In this document: one piece after another, positions 14,946 to 24,026 of the stretch
How the letters are laid out: the number at the start of each line of letters is the position of its first letter
How positions within the stretch are numbered: position 1 is the first letter of the stretch
Assembly: GCA_009594865.1 (NCBI GenBank)
Contig: VOPT01000041.1
Span: 1-64,000 of the forward strand
Origin: Nitrospira sp.
GTDB taxonomy: Bacteria; Nitrospirota; Nitrospiria; Nitrospirales; Nitrospiraceae
Direction: 5' to 3'
DNA: 64,000 nt
Program-made: the position numbers and the translations under genes
The notes under the pieces: generated by a model
What the model was told of the DNA's origin: nothing
Database searches by the model: none
The model's input: the letters and a program-made list of their open reading frames with translations, nothing else

Positions 14946-16249
14946 GCCGCTCCGTGCTCATCTTGGGCGGCGGAATCGCCGGTCTTACCGCGGCCCTCGC
15001 CCTCGCCGCCAAGGGACACTCCGTAACCGTGATCGAGCAAGGCGCCCATCTTGGAGGCCGGATGTGGCATGCGCCGCCGCCCGTTCTCCTCGAAGCGCAC
15101 GGAGCCACCTGGTCATTGATCAAATCTCTCGGCCAGGACGCCGTCACTCGACCGCTCCGGCATACTCCCTTAGAATTTTTGCAATCGACCGGCGCCCGCA
15201 TCCAGTTCCTCCATCTTCCCCTCCCGTCCCCGCTGAATACGCTCCTCGGGACCACCTTGTTTCAAGGTCTTTCCATGCGCGATCGCTGGCACCTGCTCTC
15301 GTTCCTCGAACGAACGTGGGAGCAGGATCCTCCCTTGCCGAACGATCTCGATTCGCGTGTGGCCGACGAATGGCTGACGAGCATCGGGCAGTCGGAGACC
15401 GCCCGCCACGGTGTCTGGAACAGCCTTGCCAGACTCTTATTAGGAGCCCCGCTGGAAGACATTTCCGCAGGCCTGTTCATGCGCACCCTGCGCCGTTGCT
15501 TTTTGACCGGGGCGCGCGCGACGAAGTTGATCGTGCCGCCTCAAGGAGTGGATTCATTTCTTCTCGTGCCACTCACGAGAGAGCTCGACCGGCTCGGCGT
15601 ACGCATAAAATTGAATGCCACGGTGAGTCAGGTGCGGTTCTCCCCTAACCGCGTCACAGAAGTGGAATTCGCGGATCGTACCAGGCTCACCGCCGACTGG
15701 TATCTGTCGGCACTTCCGCCCCAACGGCTGACACCGCTTCTCCCGGAGCGGGTGGTCACCCACTACGCCTATTTCCAGCAACTCAGCCGCCTGAGCGAAT
15801 CCCCGCTCGTGGTGGTTCGCCTGCATCTGGACCTGCCCGCTCGACAGACGCAGCTCATCCTCCTCGAAGGGAAAACATTCCACTGGATGATCCGTCATCC
15901 CGATGAGGAACGACACGATCAGACCTCGGTGGTCTGGGCTCTGGCCGTGGGCGAGCCGAGTCTGTTGCCACAGTCAACGGAGGAACTCGTTCGCCTCGCG
16001 ATGGACGACATGGCGGCCGCATTTCCGACGGCAGAGCCGCCACGCATTCTCGACTTCGACGTCATGCGCCTCGCCTCCGCCATGTTGGCCAGTAAACCGG
16101 GCACGCATCAGTATCGACCGATCGCCACCAGCCCGTTCACCAACTTTCTCGTGACGGGAGCCTGGACGGACACGGGCTGGCCGGCTAATCTGGAGTCCGC
16201 CATTCTCAGCGGCCAACGTGGCGCCGAGGCCATCTCCGCGCAGCTGTGA
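14942..16249 (+). CDS. hpnE: Hydroxysqualene dehydroxylase HpnE (FAD-dependent)
   Basis: The 435-residue flavoprotein starts with the dinucleotide-binding motif VLILGGGIAGLTAALALA, followed by GHSVTVIEQ and GGRMW, typical of the amine oxidase/phytoene desaturase superfamily. The C-terminal FAD motif is seen in FLVTGAWTDTGWPANLESAI. HpnE removes the hydroxyl group of hydroxysqualene to give squalene, completing the HpnCDE path to hopanoids. It overlaps hpnD by ATGA and ends the operon. No membrane-spanning segment is obvious; the family is peripherally attached. Confidence 0.9.
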   Translation: MSRSVLILGGGIAGLTAALALAAKGHSVTVIEQGAHLGGRMWHAPPPVLLEAHGATWSLIKSLGQDAVTRPLRHTPLEFLQSTGARIQFLHLPLPSPLNTLLGTTLFQGLSMRDRWHLLSFLERTWEQDPPLPNDLDSRVADEWLTSIGQSETARHGVWNSLARLLLGAPLEDISAGLFMRTLRRCFLTGARATKLIVPPQGVDSFLLVPLTRELDRLGVRIKLNATVSQVRFSPNRVTEVEFADRTRLTADWYLSALPPQRLTPLLPERVVTHYAYFQQLSRLSESPLVVVRLHLDLPARQTQLILLEGKTFHWMIRHPDEERHDQTSVVWALAVGEPSLLPQSTEELVRLAMDDMAAAFPTAEPPRILDFDVMRLASAMLASKPGTHQYRPIATSPFTNFLVTGAWTDTGWPANLESAILSGQRGAEAISAQL

Positions 16250-16286
16250 TAACGACTGGACTATCCGCCCCCGGGTTCCACCAGCG

Positions 16287-16315
16287 TTGACAAGCCTCGA
16301 GGGCGCGACTAAGAT
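16287..16315 (+). promoter_or_regulatory. Sigma70-type promoter for the uracil-DNA glycosylase gene
   Basis: TTGACA at 16287-16292, a 17-base spacer and TAAGAT at 16310-16315. Transcription would start near 16322 with a leader of about 20 bases. Confidence 0.62.
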
Positions 16316-16342
16316 TCTTCGCTCCACGCGAGATCGTATGTC

Positions 16343-17014
16343 ATGTCTTCACCGCACATCGCCCTGCAGGAACTCGCCGATTCGCTTCACAATTGCCAGC
16401 GCTGCCCGCTCGCGAAATTAGGCCGCCGTCAGGTCGTGTTTGGCGTCGGTAATCCGCAGGCGTCCGTCATGTTTGTGGGTGAGGCGCCGGGCTTCAACGA
16501 GGATCAGAAGGGGGAACCGTTTGTCGGCGCCGCGGGGCAATTGCTCAACGAGCTCCTGCAATCGGTGGGACTCTCCCGTGCGGATATCTACATTGCCAAC
16601 GTCATCAAATGCCGCCCGCCCAATAATCGCGACCCGGAACCGCCGGAAGTCGACACCTGCAAACCGTTCCTGCTGAAACAGATTGCCCTGATTCGACCGA
16701 AGTTGGTCTGCTCACTCGGCAACTGGGCGACACAGACGCTGCTGGAACGTAAGGTGGGCATTACACGCGTACGTGGGCAGGCGTTTTACCTGAAAGACTT
16801 TGTGCTGTTTCCTTTACTCCATCCCGCTGCAGCCCTACACCAAAGCAGCATGTTGCCGCCTCTGCGAGAAGACTTTCAGAAGCTGAAGGAGTTTCTGGAC
16901 CGACATAGCCAGGCTGCTCCCGCGAAGGAACAGAACAGTCCTGACACTCCGCGGACACTCGATATCGAGCGCCCGCCAGCGGCTGCACAGCAAATGGATT
17001 TGTTCGGATCTTAG
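16343..17014 (+). CDS. udg: Uracil-DNA glycosylase family 4 (Fe-S, UdgA type)
   Basis: This 223-residue enzyme removes uracil from DNA, which arises from cytosine deamination. The four iron-sulphur ligands are visible: Cys18 and Cys21 in NCQRCPL, Cys90 in IKCRPP and Cys106 in DTCKPF. Catalytic motif VGEAPGFNEDQKGEPFVG, NVIKCRPPNNRDPEPPE and the LLHPAAAL loop complete the family-4 signature. The C-terminal 40 residues are a polar tail. It has its own promoter and is followed by convergent genes. Confidence 0.93.
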   Translation: MSSPHIALQELADSLHNCQRCPLAKLGRRQVVFGVGNPQASVMFVGEAPGFNEDQKGEPFVGAAGQLLNELLQSVGLSRADIYIANVIKCRPPNNRDPEPPEVDTCKPFLLKQIALIRPKLVCSLGNWATQTLLERKVGITRVRGQAFYLKDFVLFPLLHPAAALHQSSMLPPLREDFQKLKEFLDRHSQAAPAKEQNSPDTPRTLDIERPPAAAQQMDLFGS

Positions 17015-17074
17015 CGGGGCGCCGGTTCCAGCCGCCTCGCCGAACAGGCAAGGCAGCCGGACGTCGAGGTTCGT

Positions 17075-17530
17075 TCAGGTTCTGGCAGGATGGCTTTCAG
17101 CAGCGGTTTCGGACGAAGTTGCGTTCTCCTCCGACTCAGGCTCTTCCTCTTCTTCCGGTGCACCAAACCAGGCCACCAGCATCTCTTCCCACCAGGCTTC
17201 ATCGATTTCAGGACCCGGATCCACGCCGAGAAACGAGACATCCTCCGCCGTGATCCCCTGTCCAACCAGATGCGGCTGGAACTTCGCTCGATCGATGACC
17301 TCCTTCGTGGCATATCCACCTAAAATCCAGTCGTCTGGGTCCGCTCGCCTGGATTTGTACGCCTTCAGATTCAGTTTCAGATACAAGAACATCTGCTGCT
17401 GACGTTCGTCTCCGACGCCGCTCTGCGGCAAACTGAGTGTCTTCTCGATTTTTTTGCGCCAATGTCGATCCTCGTATCGCGACGTGATCAACTGCAGCAT
17501 GATTTTTCCCAGTTCGGCATCAAGAGCCAT
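17075..17530 (-). CDS. Conserved-looking soluble protein of unknown function
   Basis: An AAGGA eight bases before the ATG supports the start. The 151-residue product is probably cytoplasmic. It has a helical, charged first half (ALDAELGKIMLQLITSRYED, LFLYLKLNLKAYKSRRADPD) and a very acidic C-terminus (EEEEEPESEENATSSE). Motifs such as DDWILGGYATKEVIDRAKF suggest a folded core. I recognise no family. It is the last of a minus-strand run that includes the PEBP and pmbA/tldD genes. Confidence 0.65.
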   Translation of the reverse strand: MALDAELGKIMLQLITSRYEDRHWRKKIEKTLSLPQSGVGDERQQQMFLYLKLNLKAYKSRRADPDDWILGGYATKEVIDRAKFQPHLVGQGITAEDVSFLGVDPGPEIDEAWWEEMLVAWFGAPEEEEEPESEENATSSETAAESHPART

Positions 17531-17565
17531 GATGTGTTCCTTACTCTGTTCTGATGATTGCCCGC

Positions 17566-18123
17566 TTATCGCCCATACATTCCGGTAAACGATGCTTTTC
17601 CGATGGCGTTCTGATTGAGGTAATACCCCACCATGGCCCCGGACGCGTCCTTCTTGAGCGGCAACTGGTCTACCTTCAACGCGAAGACCGTAAAGATATA
17701 CCGATGCGGCTTATCTCCCGGCGGAGGGCATGGCCCTCCGAAGCCAGGTTGTCCAAAATCGGTCATGCTTTGTACGCTGCCCTCTGGAGCGCCGGCTTTG
17801 TCCGTATTTCCCGCGCCAGCCGGCAATCCGGTGGTGCCCGGTGGAATGTTGAAGATCAGCCAATGCCACCAGCCGCTTCCAGTGGGAGCATCGGGATCGT
17901 ACACCGTCACGGCAAAACTTTTCGTATCTTTCGGCGCGTGATCCCATTGCAGCGCGGGTGAAACATTCTGACCCGTGCAACCGAAGCCGTTGAACACGTG
18001 TTCACTGCCAATCGTGCTGTGATCCTTTATGGTCGGACTCGTCACGTGAAACTCTGCCGCCATGCCGATCGCAGGAATCGCTAGCAGGGCGCCAAGCATT
18101 GAGGCCATCAATCGTTGCATCAC
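17566..18123 (-). CDS. Secreted YbhB/YbcL-type PEBP (Raf kinase inhibitor-like) protein
   Basis: This 185-residue protein has a signal peptide (MMQRLMASMLGALLAIPAIG, cleavage near GMAA) and a phosphatidylethanolamine-binding-protein domain. Family signatures are FNGFGCTGQNVSPALQW, SFAVTVYDPDAPTGSGWWHW and GPCPPPGDKPHRYIFTVFAL. PEBP domains bind anionic ligands in a shallow pocket built around the Asp-Pro-Asp-Ala-Pro and Pro-His-Arg motifs. In bacteria the physiological ligand is unknown. The signal peptide places it in the periplasm, as for E. coli YbcL. Confidence 0.9.
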   Translation of the reverse strand: MMQRLMASMLGALLAIPAIGMAAEFHVTSPTIKDHSTIGSEHVFNGFGCTGQNVSPALQWDHAPKDTKSFAVTVYDPDAPTGSGWWHWLIFNIPPGTTGLPAGAGNTDKAGAPEGSVQSMTDFGQPGFGGPCPPPGDKPHRYIFTVFALKVDQLPLKKDASGAMVGYYLNQNAIGKASFTGMYGR

Positions 18124-18140
18124 CCCTCCCCCCTTTATCG

Positions 18141-19499
18141 CTAGTTCCCCGCCACCATCATTTCGGCAATCTTCACCGTCGGGCTGGCGATGCGGCCGCG
18201 GAACACCAGATTCGACCCGATGGTCTCAATGGTCGAATACATCTGCTTCAGATTGCTCGCGATGGTGATCTCCTCGACCGGATAGGCTAACTCGCCGTTT
18301 TCGATCCAGAACCCGCTCGCCCCGCGGGAATAATCTCCGGTCACCATGTTGATGCCGAAGCCGATCAGATCCGTGACATATAGCCCTTGTTTCACCGAGG
18401 CCAGAATGTCTTCGGGCCTGGTCGTGCCCGGCACCATATAAAAGTTCGTCGGGCCCGCAGAAGGACTTTCGCCGATGCTGCGCGCCGCGTTTCCCGTCGA
18501 GGGCAATCCCAACTTTTTCCCGGAATACGTATCCAGCAAATAACTGGTCAACCGGCCGCGTTCAACCACGGCCTGTTTTCTTGTCGGCAATCCCTCGCCA
18601 TCAAAGGGGCGCGTACCCAGGCCACCGGCCATCCGTCCATCGTCATAAATCGTCACAAAGTCCGGCGCGATCTGCTGGCCGAGTTGCCCAATGAGAAAAG
18701 AAGCGCCCTTATACAAGGCGTACCCCGACAGCGCACTGCAGAGATGACTCAGCAGGCTGCCGGCGACTTCGGGGTCGAAAATGACCGGAACCCGGCAGGT
18801 GGCCACTTTGCGCGCGCCCAATTTCCGGACAGTCCGCCTTGTAGCCTCCTGCCCGATGGCTTCCGGGCTCTCCAGTTTGGCAAAGGTTCGATTCACGCCA
18901 TACCAATAATCCCGCTGCATACCGGCCGCATCCGATGCAATCGGCGAGACCGACAGAGAAAAGCTGCTGTTGGCGTACTGCCCGAGAAACCCGTGGCTGT
19001 TGGCTAAAATGATCCGGCCGGAGGAGGAGTCGCATTCGCCCCCTTCCGAGTTGGTGATGCGGGAATCTGCCGCAAACGCCGCGCGTTCAGCGCGAAGCGC
19101 CAGGGCAATCTGCTCGTCCGTCTGCAATTTCGTCGCATCGTGAATGTGCAACTCAGGGAACTCGGTGGCCAATTGCCCGCGCTCGGGAAGGCCGGACACA
19201 GGATCCTCCACCACCGCCTGCGCCAACGCGCAGGTTTCCTGGACGAACCGGTCCAGCGAATCGCGGGAAAAATCGGACGTGGAGGCGCTGGCAGACCGCT
19301 GACCGAAGAAGACCCGCAATCCCATGCGTTTCTCACGCGCTTTCGTTAATCGATCGACGGCCCCCATTCTGACCTGTACCGAGAGGGTTTCTCCGTCGGC
19401 CACCATGACATCCGCCGCCGTCGCCCCCTGTTTCGAGGCGCGGGCCAGCAGATCCTGCGCAACCGTCGTATAGTCTTGTTCGCCGATCATTCGTGTCAT
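18141..19499 (-). CDS. pmbA: PmbA/TldE metalloprotease-complex subunit
   Basis: The 452-residue protein belongs to the TldD/PmbA family and is the non-catalytic partner. It lacks the HExxxH motif but has the family landmarks MGLRVFFGQRSASASTSD, DFVTIYDDGRMAGGLGTRPF, DTYSGKKLGLPSTGNAAR and the end SPTVKIAEMMVAG. TldD and TldE form a heterodimeric protease that cleaves unfolded peptides, removes leader peptides from some ribosomal peptide products and helps degrade CcdA. It overlaps tldD by ATGA, so the subunits are translationally coupled. Confidence 0.94.
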   Translation of the reverse strand: MTRMIGEQDYTTVAQDLLARASKQGATAADVMVADGETLSVQVRMGAVDRLTKAREKRMGLRVFFGQRSASASTSDFSRDSLDRFVQETCALAQAVVEDPVSGLPERGQLATEFPELHIHDATKLQTDEQIALALRAERAAFAADSRITNSEGGECDSSSGRIILANSHGFLGQYANSSFSLSVSPIASDAAGMQRDYWYGVNRTFAKLESPEAIGQEATRRTVRKLGARKVATCRVPVIFDPEVAGSLLSHLCSALSGYALYKGASFLIGQLGQQIAPDFVTIYDDGRMAGGLGTRPFDGEGLPTRKQAVVERGRLTSYLLDTYSGKKLGLPSTGNAARSIGESPSAGPTNFYMVPGTTRPEDILASVKQGLYVTDLIGFGINMVTGDYSRGASGFWIENGELAYPVEEITIASNLKQMYSTIETIGSNLVFRGRIASPTVKIAEMMVAGN

Positions 19500-20938
19500 G
19501 ATGATGCTTTCGTTCCGCCGACGGTGATTTCGTCGATGCGTATGGTGGGCAGTCCGACGCCAACCGGAACCGACTGTCCTTCCTTGCCACAGGTGCCGAT
19601 CCCTTCGTCGAGCTTTAAATCGTGCCCCACCATGGAGACCTGTTTCAAAATGTCCGGGCCGCTGCCGATTAGCGTGGCGCCCTTCACGGGCCGGGTAATT
19701 TTCCCGTCCTCGATGAGGTAGGCTTCGCTGGCGGAAAATACGAATTTGCCGTTGGTAATATCCACCTGCCCGCCGCCGAACGACACGGCGTAGAGGCCCT
19801 TCTTCACCGACTTGATGATGTCTTGCGGATCGGATTCGCCGGCCAGCATGAAGGTGTTGGTCATACGCGGCAACACGACACTCTGATAACTTTCACGTCG
19901 CCCGTTGCCGGTCACTGGGATGCCCATGAGGCGGGCATTCAGTTTGTCGGTGATATAGCCGCGCAGAATGCCTTTTTCGATCAATACCGTACGGCTGGTC
20001 GGCGTGCCTTCATCATCCACATTCAACGAACCACGGCGGAACGGCAGCGTGCCGTCATCAACGATGGTGCACACATCGGACGCCACTTTCTTGCCCATGA
20101 GGTTCGAAAATGCTGAGGTTTTCTTGCGATTAAAATCCGCCTCGAGCCCATGGCCGATCGCTTCGTGCAGCAAAATCCCCGGCCAGCCGCCGCCCAGCAC
20201 AACCGGCATGACGCCGGCCGGCGCATCGACGGCGTTCAGATTCAGGATGGCTTCCCGCGCCGCTTCCCGCGCAAAGTGCAGATAGCGTTGATCGTTCTGA
20301 AAATAGTCCAACCCGATCCGGCCGCCCCCGCCGAAGGTGCCGACCTGCCGGTTGCCGTTCTCTTCGGCGATGCAGGTGACCTGCAGCCTGGACAACGGTT
20401 GGATATCTCCGACCATGAGGCCGTCGGAGGTCGCGACTAACATGATTTTATACTCGGTATTGTAGGCCGCCATGACGTTTTTGATCCGGGGATCATATCG
20501 CCTGGCTTCCGCATCGATGGCATTCAGCAGCGTCACCCGGTCGCGGGTCGCCACTTCGATCGTGGCACGGTCGTGGGGATACAGATTCCGGGCCAGAGCC
20601 GGCCGATGGGTGACGGGCACCGGGGCCGTGCCTTGAACGGAATTGGCGATATAGCGGGCCGTATCGGCGGCGATGTTCAAATCCCTAGGGGTCAGTTCAT
20701 CGGAATAGGCAAATCCCGTCTTTTCACCGGCCGTCGCCCGCACGCCGACACCCTGCCCGACGCTTTTGGTCGCCCGTTTGACGATCCCCTCTTCCATGGA
20801 GACCGATTCTGATTGGCAATATTCAAAATAGAGGTCGGCATAGTCGACGGTGGAGACCTTCACCCGTCCCAGCGCTTGCTCGATGTCTCGATCGGTGACT
20901 CCGAAACGCGCCAGCGCGCCGGACTCGTTGTTGGACAT
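19496..20938 (-). CDS. tldD: TldD metalloprotease (catalytic subunit)
   Basis: This 480-residue partner of PmbA carries the zinc motif HEAIGH within GILLHEAIGHGLEADFN. Other landmarks are YADLYFEYCQSESVSMEEG, NVDDEGTPTSRTVLIEKGIL, GNGRRESYQSVVLPRMTN and the C-terminal GSGPDILKQVSMVGHDL. The start is set by GAGAGGAGTGATCC upstream. It is the first gene of the tldD-pmbA unit and is transcribed away from uppS across a 190-base divergent promoter region. Confidence 0.95.
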   Translation of the reverse strand: MSNNESGALARFGVTDRDIEQALGRVKVSTVDYADLYFEYCQSESVSMEEGIVKRATKSVGQGVGVRATAGEKTGFAYSDELTPRDLNIAADTARYIANSVQGTAPVPVTHRPALARNLYPHDRATIEVATRDRVTLLNAIDAEARRYDPRIKNVMAAYNTEYKIMLVATSDGLMVGDIQPLSRLQVTCIAEENGNRQVGTFGGGGRIGLDYFQNDQRYLHFAREAAREAILNLNAVDAPAGVMPVVLGGGWPGILLHEAIGHGLEADFNRKKTSAFSNLMGKKVASDVCTIVDDGTLPFRRGSLNVDDEGTPTSRTVLIEKGILRGYITDKLNARLMGIPVTGNGRRESYQSVVLPRMTNTFMLAGESDPQDIIKSVKKGLYAVSFGGGQVDITNGKFVFSASEAYLIEDGKITRPVKGATLIGSGPDILKQVSMVGHDLKLDEGIGTCGKEGQSVPVGVGLPTIRIDEITVGGTKASS

Positions 20939-20964
20939 GGATCACTCCTCTCGTGCGGTGCGTG

Positions 20965-20994
20965 AGTATAACGTACTCTTTTCTGGGGGCGCAA
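20965..20994 (-). promoter_or_regulatory. Candidate promoter for tldD-pmbA
   Basis: On the minus strand TTGCGC (20994-20989), an 18-base spacer and TATACT (20970-20965) lie about 30 bases upstream of the tldD start. The -10 box is strong and the -35 box partial. Confidence 0.5.
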
Positions 20995-21045
20995 TGTAAA
21001 CACTCTCGAAACACCTGCAAATACAGCGAATTTGGGAAATATTGT

Positions 21046-21074
21046 TTGACTTTCCCATACCCCACCGCTAGACT
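21046..21074 (+). promoter_or_regulatory. Sigma70-type promoter for uppS-cdsA-dxr-rseP-proS
   Basis: TTGACT at 21046-21051, an exact 17-base spacer and TAGACT at 21069-21074. It faces away from the tldD promoter and gives a leader of about 50 bases before the ATG at 21131. Confidence 0.65.
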
Positions 21075-21130
21075 CGCGTTACCTGTCCAAGGATTCATGT
21101 CGTTACAAGAAAAGGTGCCCACGCCGTTCT

Positions 21131-21916
21131 ATGAGCGATCCTCGATCCCGCGATATCGAGCCTGCACCCGATTCCGATCTGCTCTCGCAACTCGACCCCG
21201 ACCTGCTGCCGAAACATCTGGCCGTCATCATGGATGGCAATGGTCGATGGGCTGAATTGCGCGGGCTCCCTCGTATTGCCGGCCACCAGGAAGGCATCAA
21301 GTCCGTCCGGGAATTGATCTCGCTGTCGCTCGACCTCGGCATCAAGGTGCTCACCATCTATGCGTTTTCCCAGGAAAACTGGAATCGACCGGCCCAGGAA
21401 ATCACGGCCTTGATGGGATTGCTGGAACACTATCTTTCCACCGAACGTTCCAGCCTGGTTGAAAAGGGCGTGCGCTTCCAGACCATCGGCCGAGTCGCGT
21501 CATTGCCACCGTCAGCCCTGCGCTGGGTCCGTACCACCGAACAGGAAACGGCGCATCTGAACAAATTGATCCTGAACGTCGCCCTCAGCTACGGCGGCCG
21601 CGCAGAACTGGCCGATGCCGCGAAGGAGCTCGCGCGATCTGTGCAAGAGGGGCGGCTGTCTCTCGACCAGATCGATGAACAGGCCATGCAACAAGCCCTG
21701 TATACGCACGACCTCCCCGACCCTGATCTCTTGATCCGCACGAGCGGAGAAACCCGCATCAGCAACTTTCTGTTATGGCAACTGGCCTATACGGAACTCT
21801 ACTTCACCCCGACTCTCTGGCCGGACTTCCGTCGGCGCGAAACCTTAGTCGCGTTGATTGAATACCAGCGGCGCGAACGCCGTTTCGGCCGAGTGTTCAG
21901 TAGCGTCTCCTCCTAG
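21131..21916 (+). CDS. uppS: Undecaprenyl diphosphate synthase (cis-prenyltransferase)
   Basis: This 261-residue enzyme elongates farnesyl diphosphate with eight isopentenyl units to the C55 carrier lipid of peptidoglycan and O-antigen synthesis. Signatures are LAVIMDGNGRWAE with the catalytic Asp, AFSQENWNRP, LNVALSYGGRAEL and LLIRTSGETRISNFLLWQ. A 20-residue polar N-terminus precedes the domain. It opens the classical uppS-cdsA-dxr-rseP-proS run of envelope and isoprenoid genes. Confidence 0.96.
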   Translation: MSDPRSRDIEPAPDSDLLSQLDPDLLPKHLAVIMDGNGRWAELRGLPRIAGHQEGIKSVRELISLSLDLGIKVLTIYAFSQENWNRPAQEITALMGLLEHYLSTERSSLVEKGVRFQTIGRVASLPPSALRWVRTTEQETAHLNKLILNVALSYGGRAELADAAKELARSVQEGRLSLDQIDEQAMQQALYTHDLPDPDLLIRTSGETRISNFLLWQLAYTELYFTPTLWPDFRRRETLVALIEYQRRERRFGRVFSSVSS

Positions 21917-21959
21917 TCTGCCCGTGGCGAAACCGGGAGCATGCCAGTGCGAGGAGACG

Positions 21960-22808
21960 ATGTCACCCACGGTGGACAAGGCTCGACCGCGCTCCTCCTC
22001 GGAAACCGTTCGCCGCGTGCTGGCCGCGGTTGTGTTTCTCCCGATTTTCTATATTCTGGTGCACGACCTCGGGCCGATCGCCTTCTTCGGGTTGGTGGCC
22101 CTCTCCGGGATGCTGGCAGTCGCGGAATTCTACCGGCTTCATTTGGCCCAAGCGCCTTGGCCCTGGTGGAGCTGGGCGGGAGTGGCCGCAACGGGCTTCT
22201 TGTTGAGCAGCATCCAATGGCCGACGGTCGTGACGGACCGCACCGTGTTACTCGCGACCGTCGTGATGGCGCTCTGTATCCCCTTACTCTCGGGCAAAGC
22301 CCTGCGCGATTCGCTCACGGACGGCATGGTGCTGGTGATGGGCGTCCTGTATGTCGGACTGTTGCTCGGCTACTTGCTACTTATCCGAGCAATGCCCGAC
22401 GGCGCGCTGCTGATTTTCTTCGTCGTCCTGGTGACCTGGGCGGCCGATACGGGCGCCTATATCGCAGGCAAGACCATGGGACGGCACCCGCTGGCGCCGG
22501 TGGTCAGCCCCAAAAAAACCTATGAGGGGTTGGCGGGAGGAATGCTCCTGGCCTGTCTGGGAGCGGTTGCGGCGAGGGCCTGGTTCCTTCCCGGCCTTTC
22601 ACTGATCGATTGCCTGGTGCTCGGCGTGATCCTCACCCTCGCCGGCCTCATCGGCGACCTGGCGGAGTCGGCCATCAAGCGCAGTACGGGATTCAAAGAC
22701 TCCGGCGCGCTGATTCCCGGACACGGCGGGATGCTGGATCGCCTGGATAGCCTCTTGTTCACTGGACCGACCTTCTACTACTATGTCGTGATCGTCACGA
22801 CCGTGTAA
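21960..22808 (+). CDS. cdsA: Phosphatidate cytidylyltransferase
   Basis: The start at ATG 21960 follows GAGGAG and lies beyond the uppS stop; an upstream extension inside uppS is unlikely. The 282-residue integral membrane protein has about seven hydrophobic segments. It carries the CdsA signature near the C-terminus: SAIKRSTGFKDSGALIPGHG followed by GMLDRLDSLL, with the essential Asp residues. It makes CDP-diacylglycerol from phosphatidate and CTP, the branch point of phospholipid synthesis. WAADTGAYIAGKTMGRHPLA is the second conserved loop. Confidence 0.94.
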   Translation: MSPTVDKARPRSSSETVRRVLAAVVFLPIFYILVHDLGPIAFFGLVALSGMLAVAEFYRLHLAQAPWPWWSWAGVAATGFLLSSIQWPTVVTDRTVLLATVVMALCIPLLSGKALRDSLTDGMVLVMGVLYVGLLLGYLLLIRAMPDGALLIFFVVLVTWAADTGAYIAGKTMGRHPLAPVVSPKKTYEGLAGGMLLACLGAVAARAWFLPGLSLIDCLVLGVILTLAGLIGDLAESAIKRSTGFKDSGALIPGHGGMLDRLDSLLFTGPTFYYYVVIVTTV

Positions 22809-22840
22809 CGGGTGATGGGTCGCCTGCTCTGGAGTATGCC

Positions 22841-24001
22841 ATGAAGAACATCGTCATTCTGGGTTCGACCGGCTCAATCGGCACGAACACGCTCGATATC
22901 GTGGATCGGTTTCCGCAGGAGTTTCGCGTCATCGGCCTGACCGCCGGCTCGAACGACGAGAAACTTGAAGCGCAAATCCGCCGGTTTCGCCCGGCCTGTG
23001 TGGCCCTGGCCAACGAGGCCGCCGCGGACAAATTGCGGCAACGGTGCGCGGACCTTCAGTTAACCATTCTCTCGGGCAACGATGGGGTGGCCCAGGTGGC
23101 ACAATCCCCAGAGGCCGAATTGGTGATTTCGGCCATCGTGGGAGGGGCAGGCCTGCTGCCCACGCTGGCCGCCATCCGGGCCGGCAAACAGATCGCCCTG
23201 GCCAATAAAGAACCGATGGTCATGGCCGGCGCCTTGATGCAGGCGGAAGCCCACAAACATCACGTGCGCATTTTCCCTATCGATAGTGAACACAGCGCCA
23301 TCTTCCAATCCCTCGAAGGGCATCGTCGCGAGGACGTCAAACGCATTATCCTCACCGCCTCCGGGGGACCGCTCTGGGGCTTTTCCCGCGAGCAATTACA
23401 GGACGTCAGCCCCGAACGAGCCTTGCAACACCCCAACTGGAAAATGGGCTCGAAAATCACCATCGACTCGGCGACCTTGATGAACAAGGGCCTGGAGGTC
23501 ATTGAGGCGCGTTGGCTCTTCGATATTCCGGAATCGCAGATCGAGGTCTTGGTGCATCGGGAGAGCATTATCCATTCTCTGGTAGAATACAAAGATCGGT
23601 CCGTGATCGCGCAATTGGGCCTTCCTGATATGCGCACCCCTATTTCCTACGCGATGCGGTATCCTGAACGGATGCCATTGGATCTGCCGTCGCTGGATTT
23701 AACCGAAATGAGCACCTTGACCTTCTTCAAGCCGGACCATGATCGTTTTCCCTGTTTACAACTGGGCTACGAGGCGTTGCGAATCGGCGGGACCATGCCG
23801 GCCACGATGAACGCCGCCAATGAAGTAGCCGTGGAAGCCTTCCTGCAGAACGGTATCCGTTTTCTCGATATTCCGGAGATTATTCGGAGTACAATGGAAG
23901 CTCACCAGCCGCGACCGATCGACGGTTTGGATGATGCTCTTGAGGCTGACCGCTGGGCTCGCGAAAAAGCCGAGTCCCTCGTGCATACCTTGACGCGGTA
24001 A
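22841..24001 (+). CDS. dxr: 1-deoxy-D-xylulose 5-phosphate reductoisomerase
   Basis: The 386-residue enzyme converts DXP to 2-C-methyl-erythritol 4-phosphate with NADPH, the first committed step of the MEP isoprenoid pathway. It shows the NADPH motif ILGSTGSIGTNTLDIV, ALANKEPMVMAG, the metal/substrate-binding PIDSEHSAIFQ, TASGGPLWG, HPNWKMGSKITIDSATLMNK and LVHRESIIHSLVEY. It supplies precursors for the neighbouring uppS and the hopanoid genes. The gap to cdsA is 32 bases. Confidence 0.96.
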   Translation: MKNIVILGSTGSIGTNTLDIVDRFPQEFRVIGLTAGSNDEKLEAQIRRFRPACVALANEAAADKLRQRCADLQLTILSGNDGVAQVAQSPEAELVISAIVGGAGLLPTLAAIRAGKQIALANKEPMVMAGALMQAEAHKHHVRIFPIDSEHSAIFQSLEGHRREDVKRIILTASGGPLWGFSREQLQDVSPERALQHPNWKMGSKITIDSATLMNKGLEVIEARWLFDIPESQIEVLVHRESIIHSLVEYKDRSVIAQLGLPDMRTPISYAMRYPERMPLDLPSLDLTEMSTLTFFKPDHDRFPCLQLGYEALRIGGTMPATMNAANEVAVEAFLQNGIRFLDIPEIIRSTMEAHQPRPIDGLDDALEADRWAREKAESLVHTLTR

Positions 24002-24026
24002 TACCCTGAACCCAAGGAGTGTTGTT